Shown: in pieces, positions 41,602-45,237 of the stretch
Position numbering within the stretch: the first letter of the stretch is position 1
How the letters are laid out: each line of letters opens with the position of its first letter
NCBI GenBank assembly: GCA_938041455.1
Contig: CALITO010000017.1
Coordinates: forward strand, 1 to 45,237
Origin: an uncultured bacterium
GTDB taxonomy: Bacteria; Armatimonadota; JACIXR01
Length of the DNA stretch: 45,237 bases
Direction: 5' to 3'
Made by a program: the position numbers and the translations under genes
Notes under the pieces: generated by a model
Databases searched by the model: none
The model's input: the letters and a program-made list of their open reading frames with translations, nothing else
Told to the model about the DNA's origin: nothing

Positions 41602-42065
41602 AATTGTTCACCTTCTCTTGCAGTTATTTTCACCTCTACTATATCAGGACTTCCGCCTGTGGAGAAGGATAGATAATCTATATTCTTTGCAATTGTCCTC
41701 GTCTCTGTTCCCTTCAGGCGGACTATCCTTCCATTCTCGGAGAGATAATACACTATGGGTTCGGGGTCCCGGATTACGGGATGGATTATATCACCATTGG
41801 AATCTAAAAGAGGTTGGAAAATGGTGATGGTTGAGCCCCCTTCTACTGGGACGGTTACATCTGTAGCTATCCTTATATCCCTTAGAATCCATTCCATAGC
41901 CAATCTCGCTTTTTCCTCTGCTGAAGCCTTCTTCTCTCCCCATTGGCGTCCTCGTAGAGCAAGGAGGTAGATGTTTAACACAGAGAGAACGACAAGAAGT
42001 ATTACCAGGGAGACGACGAGGACTTCCGCTAAGGTCATACCTTTTCTTTTCGGCTTATTTGTCAT
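41565..42065 (-). CDS. minor prepilin (PilW-like)
   Basis: A 166-residue type IV pilin-like protein. The prepilin peptidase site KRKG|MTLAEVLVVSLVILL has Glu at +5 and a hydrophobic helix to about residue 30. A basic region (RGRQWGEKKASAEEKARLAMEWILRDIR) and a beta domain with VYYLSENGRIVRLKG and TIAKNIDYLSFST follow, as in PilW-type minor pilins. It lies two bases after the preceding prepilin gene. Its likely role is priming pilus assembly. Confidence 0.85.
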   Translation of the reverse strand: MTNKPKRKGMTLAEVLVVSLVILLVVLSVLNIYLLALRGRQWGEKKASAEEKARLAMEWILRDIRIATDVTVPVEGGSTITIFQPLLDSNGDIIHPVIRDPEPIVYYLSENGRIVRLKGTETRTIAKNIDYLSFSTGGSPDIVEVKITAREGEQLCSLEGKAWARN

Positions 42066-42067
42066 TT

Positions 42068-42457
42068 TTAATAATAAAGCGATATAAGGGATGAAATCTT
42101 TACTCTCCCGCTTGTGGTTCCCGTTCCTTGCCAGGTTATCTCTATCTCCACTTTGGCAAGGTTTTGAGAGGAGGCGGTGGGGTAGGGGGAAACGGTGATT
42201 ATACCCTGCCCCTTGGGGAGCTGGCTGACGGTGAATGTTTGGGTGCCGAAAGCGAGGGAATTGTATCTCGCCTTCCTCAACTCCTCCATTTTCTCCTGGG
42301 CTATATCGGTAGCGATGCTCGTGAACTCGCCTTTCTGAATGATTGCCTGCCCTCCGGGGAAGGCAGAAGCGAATATCAAAATGAGCAAAGCTACCAATAA
42401 AACGGACACAATAGCCTCTATTAAGGTCAACCCTTTCCTCTCTTTTCTCATTTCCAC
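42068..42457 (-). CDS. minor prepilin (PilV-like)
   Basis: A 129-residue prepilin. The leader ERKG|LTLIEAIVSVLLVALLILIF has Glu at +5. The helix continues into FPGGQAIIQKGEFTSIATDIAQEKMEELRKARYNSLAFG, as in PilV/GspI-type pseudopilins, and then a short beta domain ending ITWQGTGTTSGRVKISSLISLYY. A GC-rich palindrome (42480-42513) lies between it and the upstream prepilin gene. Confidence 0.85.
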   Translation of the reverse strand: MEMRKERKGLTLIEAIVSVLLVALLILIFASAFPGGQAIIQKGEFTSIATDIAQEKMEELRKARYNSLAFGTQTFTVSQLPKGQGIITVSPYPTASSQNLAKVEIEITWQGTGTTSGRVKISSLISLYY

Positions 42458-42479
42458 CTTATCTGCTTTGAATCTGGGG

Positions 42480-42513
42480 AGGCGGGGTTTTCCCAGGAGG
42501 GAAAACCCCGCCT
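42480..42513 (-). repeat. GC-rich perfect palindrome, possible terminator or intergenic repeat
   Basis: A 15-base-pair perfect stem (42480-42494 with 42499-42513) closes a four-base AGGA loop. The stem reads AGGCGGGGTTTTCCC. It lies 17 bases after the stop of the 42531-42902 prepilin gene and 22 bases before the next one, without a T-run on the minus strand. It could reduce read-through, stabilise the prepilin mRNA 3' end, or be a dispersed palindromic repeat. Confidence 0.7.
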
Positions 42514-42530
42514 ACCTTGAGACGCTGGTG

Positions 42531-42902
42531 TTAGAGAGAGCCCATAGCGTTGGCGAGGGTTCCGTGGATGTTGCAGCTGACATCGTAATTTGTGAGGTCT
42601 CCCCCAGTGTAGCTATATGTGCCACCACTGGGGCAGGTGAGATGTGCTTTGAGGTAACCATCCTCAGCCAGAGTGGCGAGCGAGGGGAAACTACTCACGG
42701 GAGCGCTTGCTGGTTGCTTAGTGGTCATAGCCCAGGTTTCTATAGCCCCTGCGATCTGCTTCATATTAGCGGCGCAAGTTCGTAGGCGGGAGGCCTCTCT
42801 TGCTCTCAAGAAGCTGGGGAGAGCGACGCTGACGAGGATCCCGATGATGAGCACGACTGTGATCATCTCCAGTAGCGCAAAGCCTCTCCTGCTTCTCACC
42901 AA
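42531..42902 (-). CDS. type IV pilin / pseudopilin
   Basis: A 123-residue prepilin. The processing site RRG|FALLEMITVVLIIGILVSVALP has Phe at +1 and Glu at +5. The N-terminal helix continues with SFLRAREASRLRTCAANMKQIAGAIETWA. The globular part has a CPSGGTYSYTG segment and later SCNIHG, a Cys pair common in major-type pilins and pseudopilins of thermophiles. The start is TTG at 42902 with AAGGAAG upstream; GTG at 42899 is equally possible. It is the best candidate for the main pilin here. It lies 29 bases after rplA, apparently in the ribosomal operon, and is followed by the palindrome. Confidence 0.88.
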   Translation of the reverse strand: MVRSRRGFALLEMITVVLIIGILVSVALPSFLRAREASRLRTCAANMKQIAGAIETWAMTTKQPASAPVSSFPSLATLAEDGYLKAHLTCPSGGTYSYTGGDLTNYDVSCNIHGTLANAMGSL

Positions 42903-42931
42903 TTTCTAAACTTCCTTTCCCTCAAGGATTA

Positions 42932-43648
42932 TCAAGTGGTTTCCACTAACTCCCTTGCTTTTTGGATGTCTACTTTGACCCCGGGTCCCATTGTAGAGGA
43001 GATGGTTATCCCCCTTATATATTGCCCTTTGAAGGAGGAGGGTCTCGCTTTCATTAATGTGGATAGTAGAGTGGCGAAATTTTGTAGTATCTCCTCAGTA
43101 GGTTGGGATACCTTCCCTATGGGCATATGGATGATTCCGTTTCTATCTACCCTGAACTCGTATAGCCTTGCTTGCTTGAAATCGCTCACTGCTTTAGCGA
43201 TATCCTGGGCAACTGTTCCTGCTTTGGGATTGGGCATCCTTGGCCCGAGGAGCTTTCCCAGGCGAGAAACAACACCCATTATATCGGGGGTAGCGAGGAG
43301 CAAATCCATCTTCTTCCATCCCTTCCATCCCTCCCTTATCTTGTTCACCAGTTCTTCGTCGCCCACTAAATCGGCTCCCGCTTCCTTTGCCCGCTCGGCG
43401 TTTTCGCCTTTGGCGAAGACTAAGACCTTGGGGGGGGAACTAGCAGGATAGGGATAGAGAATTGTTCCCCTCACCATCTGGTCACTATGGCGTGGGTCAA
43501 CTCCCAGATTTATCGCCGCCTCTATTGTCTCGTCAAATTTAGCAGATGCCAGATTTTTAACCAACTCCACCGCTTCTCGGGGTGGATATTTCGCTTGCTT
43601 ATCTAAAGTCGCAATGCTTTGCAAATACCTCCTGCTCCTCTTCGGCAT
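42932..43648 (-). CDS. rplA: 50S ribosomal protein L1
   Basis: A 238-residue L1. It starts [9 protein letters not shown]; ATG 43648 is preferred to an upstream frame start at 43669 because GAGGAGG lies eight bases before it and the family starts here. Conserved segments are [62 protein letters not shown]-like [14 protein letters not shown], and [12 protein letters not shown] at the end. The loop reads GPRMPNPK where most L1 proteins read GPRGLMPNPK, so two residues are missing there. L1 is a stalk protein and often a translational repressor of its operon. Confidence 0.96.
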   Translation of the reverse strand: [238 protein letters not shown]

Positions 43649-43661
43649 CTTCTCAACCTCC

Positions 43662-44087
43662 TCAATCAACTACCTGAATGCCCATACTGCGAGCTGTTCC
43701 CTCTATTATCCTCATTGCGGATTCTATATCACGGGCGTTCAAATCTTTGAGTTTTATCTCCGCAATCCTACGGATATCAGCCCTTGTAACCGTCCCTACT
43801 TTCTCCCTATTAGGCACTCCGGAACCTTTTTCTATACGAGCTGCCTCCTTGAGAAGAGCGGCTGCGGGAGGTGTCTTCAGGGTAATTGTGAAGGAACGGT
43901 CGGCGTATATTGTGACCTCAGCGGGAATGATTGAACCAACCTGGTTGGCTGTTGCTTCATTATATCTCTTTACGAATTCCATTATGTTGACATTATATTG
44001 ACCTAAGGCGGGACCTACCGGCGGTGCAGGGGTAGCTTTTCCAGCAGGCAACTGCAACTTAACAATAGCTACTACTTTCTTCGCCAT
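43662..44087 (-). CDS. rplK: 50S ribosomal protein L11
   Basis: A 141-residue L11 of normal length. It starts [30 protein letters not shown], and has [34 protein letters not shown] and [11 protein letters not shown], with the C-terminal 23S rRNA-binding domain. AAGGAGG precedes ATG. L11 forms the GTPase-associated stalk base with L10/L12 and is next to rplA as in most bacteria. Confidence 0.98.
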   Translation of the reverse strand: MAKKVVAIVKLQLPAGKATPAPPVGPALGQYNVNIMEFVKRYNEATANQVGSIIPAEVTIYADRSFTITLKTPPAAALLKEAARIEKGSGVPNREKVGTVTRADIRRIAEIKLKDLNARDIESAMRIIEGTARSMGIQVVD

Positions 44088-44101
44088 CCCTTAAGACCTC
44101 C

Positions 44102-44623
44102 TTAAATTTTCTCTATCTGGGAGAAATCCAATTCAACGGGCGTTTCTCTTCCGAATATGGAGAGAAGCACCTTCACCTTACCCTTATCTGCCTGCACCTC
44201 TTCCACTTTCCCTATCAAGTCGAAGAAGGGTCCGGCGGTCACCCTTATGTTCTCTCCCTTGCTCAGTGATATCCTGGGTTTCTCCCGGGCGATGCTCTCC
44301 TTTATCTTTTCTACTTCCTCCTCCTCAAGGGTAGTGGCTTCAGAACCCGCGGAGACAAATCCCACCACCCCAGGAATTGACCTGACGAGCTGCCAGGTAT
44401 CGGACTCCATAACCATATTCACCAAGATATAACCGGGAAATACCTTCCGCTTGACTATCTGCTTCTTCCCCCTAATAGGGCGCAATTCCTTCTCTATGGG
44501 AACGAAAACCTCCCATATCTTTTCTCTCAGCCCCATAGCTTCCACTTTGTTATCCAAGGCTGTTTTGACCTTCTCTTCCTTACCTGTAGCTGTGCGAACA
44601 AGATACCACCGTCTTTCCGGCAT
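44102..44623 (-). CDS. nusG: transcription termination/antitermination protein NusG
   Basis: A 173-residue NusG: MPERRWYLVRTATGKEEKV at the start of the NGN domain, KRKVFPGYILVNMVM and SIPGVVGFV in its core, and the KOW domain near the end (RVTAGPFFDLIGKVEEVQADKGKVKVLLSIFGRETPVEL). ATG 44623 with GGTGAG six bases upstream is preferred over a TTG at 44641 that would overlap secE. It couples RNA polymerase to Rho or the ribosome. Confidence 0.97.
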   Translation of the reverse strand: MPERRWYLVRTATGKEEKVKTALDNKVEAMGLREKIWEVFVPIEKELRPIRGKKQIVKRKVFPGYILVNMVMESDTWQLVRSIPGVVGFVSAGSEATTLEEEEVEKIKESIAREKPRISLSKGENIRVTAGPFFDLIGKVEEVQADKGKVKVLLSIFGRETPVELDFSQIEKI

Positions 44624-44630
44624 TTTATTC

Positions 44631-44846
44631 TCACCAGCCAAGAAATTTCTTAGTCAAGAAGCTGACCAATTGGTCAACTATAGTTATGAAGGCTCCTAAT
44701 GCGGCTATCATAAGCAGAACAACTCCAGCGTATTTTGCTACCTCCTCTTGGGAGGGCCATATAACCTTCTTAAGCTCCGCCCTCACTTCCTTGAAGAAGT
44801 CCACTACCTTCTTTATGAAGTTTTTTTTCCTCTTCGCTTTTGCCAT
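44631..44846 (-). CDS. secE: preprotein translocase subunit SecE
   Basis: A 71-residue bacterial SecE with one membrane helix. The conserved amphipathic segment FFKEVRAELKKVIWPSQEEV comes before the helix (about 42-62). ATG 44846 is used; a TTG six codons upstream almost abuts the tRNA. It stabilises SecY in the translocon. The order tRNA-Trp, secE, nusG, rplK, rplA is ancestral in bacteria. Confidence 0.95.
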   Translation of the reverse strand: MAKAKRKKNFIKKVVDFFKEVRAELKKVIWPSQEEVAKYAGVVLLMIAALGAFITIVDQLVSFLTKKFLGW

Positions 44847-44868
44847 CGGTTTTTCACGATTCAATATA

Positions 44869-44945
44869 TGGCAGGCCCGGCCGGAGTTGAACCGACAACC
44901 CCGGGATTTGGAGTCCCGTGCTCTGCCAAATTGAGCTACGGGCCT
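44869..44945 (-). tRNA. tRNA-Trp (anticodon CCA)
   Basis: A 77-base class I cloverleaf with encoded CCA. Acceptor AGGCCCG/CGGGCCT, D-stem GCTC/GAGC, anticodon stem CGGGA/TCCCG with loop CTCCAAA (anticodon CCA), T-arm GTCGG-TTCAACT-CCGGC, discriminator G. It lies between rpmG and secE, the usual place. Confidence 0.97.
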
Positions 44946-44948
44946 GCT

Positions 44949-45101
44949 TTACCTCGTCTCTCGGTGCTTGGTATGCTTTCCACACCATCTACAATACTTC
45001 CTTAGCTCCAACCTATCCTTTTGGCGGTTTCTATTCTTATCAGTTGTATAATTCCTCCGCCTGCACTCCGTGCAGGCGAGAACAACTATTTGACGAGGCA
45101 T
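44949..45101 (-). CDS. rpmG: 50S ribosomal protein L33
   Basis: A 50-residue protein too short for most gene finders. It reads [20 protein letters not shown] at the start and [14 protein letters not shown] near the end. Both zinc-binding CxxC pairs are present (CTEC and CRWC), so this is the C+ (zinc) form. It starts one base after the tuf stop, so it probably uses sequences inside the tuf tail for ribosome entry. Confidence 0.97.
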   Translation of the reverse strand: MPRQIVVLACTECRRRNYTTDKNRNRQKDRLELRKYCRWCGKHTKHRETR

Positions 45102-45102
45102 A

Positions 45103-45237
45103 TTATTCAAACACCTCTGTGACTACACCAGCTCCTATTGTCTTTCCGCCCTCCCTTATAGCGAAGCGCAAACCTCGCTCCAAAGCTACAGGCTTCTGCA
45201 ATACCACCTTCATATTCACATTGTCCCCGGGCATAAC
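45103..45237 (-). CDS. tuf: elongation factor Tu, C-terminal fragment (runs off the window)
   Basis: The last 44 codons of EF-Tu plus [23 protein letters not shown], then [19 protein letters not shown] at the C-terminus of domain 3. The 5' part lies beyond the right edge. It precedes rpmG by one base on the minus strand. Confidence 0.98.
   Translation of the reverse strand, partial: VMPGDNVNMKVVLQKPVALERGLRFAIREGGKTIGAGVVTEVFE

Noticed and set aside
1-45237. Phage, integrative element or defence island
   Set aside because: No integrase, transposase, restriction, toxin-antitoxin or phage structural motif was seen, and the two tRNA genes have no repeated 3' end nearby that would mark an attachment site.

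Overview
The window is a gene-dense stretch (no intergenic gap over 300 bases) of a bacterial chromosome of moderate GC. The organism is diderm: it has a PilQ secretin, a porin-like protein and a complete PilMNOPQ alignment complex. Lys/Glu/Arg-rich, Gln-poor proteins, frequent TTG/GTG starts, and several sugar dehydrogenase, TIM-barrel epimerase, UroD-like and DUF6807-type genes suggest an uncultured, probably thermophilic, carbohydrate-degrading lineage of the Armatimonadota/Fervidibacterota kind. That placement is inference; no rRNA gene is present. I saw no transposase, integrase, phage gene or CRISPR array.

Layout. (1) 1-7974, plus strand: tandem promoters, then a Gfo/Idh/MocA oxidoreductase, a BadF-type sugar kinase and ManNAc-6-P epimerase NanE with overlapping start/stop codons. 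A separate promoter then drives a 1264-residue secreted glycoside-hydrolase-like protein and a UroD-family protein. This looks like an amino-sugar or glycan utilisation locus. (2) 8005-21899, minus strand: one long convoy, rpsU-pgpH-ybeY-dgkA(+PAP2-like)-ftsE-ftsX-M23 peptidase-ctpA-divergent deacetylase-AMMECR1-nucleotidyltransferase/GHMP kinase fusion-uvrC-ogt. It joins ribosome maturation, c-di-AMP turnover, lipid-carrier phosphorylation, septal peptidoglycan hydrolysis, sugar-nucleotide salvage and DNA repair. (3) 22040-24919, plus strand: sugar epimerase, DUF6807 protein and a lone RbsC-type permease. (4) 25001-28631: a GNAT acetyltransferase, a secreted Ig/LysM/copper-amine-oxidase-fold wall protein with a strong terminator, and a second Gfo/Idh/MocA gene behind an operator-like palindrome. 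(5) 28678-32378: tRNA-Leu(GAG), a small porin-like protein and PstS-PstC-PstA, with no PstB. (6) 32434-35239: leuC-leuD-leuB. (7) 35367-45237, minus strand: from the right edge tuf (partial)-rpmG-tRNA-Trp-secE-nusG-rplK-rplA, then, where rplJL-rpoBC would often follow, three prepilin-like genes and a PilX-like protein, then pilMNOPQ from its own promoter.

The most interesting items are the nucleotidyltransferase/GHMP-kinase fusion whose substrate loop resembles galacturonokinases more than galactokinases, a DgkA protein carrying a catalytically degenerate PAP2-like half, a YbeY in which the third zinc ligand is Asp, a PilX-like protein with calcium-loop repeats, a PilQ with a Gly-Met insertion, and several promoters placed so close to start codons that leaderless or near-leaderless mRNAs are predicted. 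I found nothing that is clearly a wholly new defence or mobile system.
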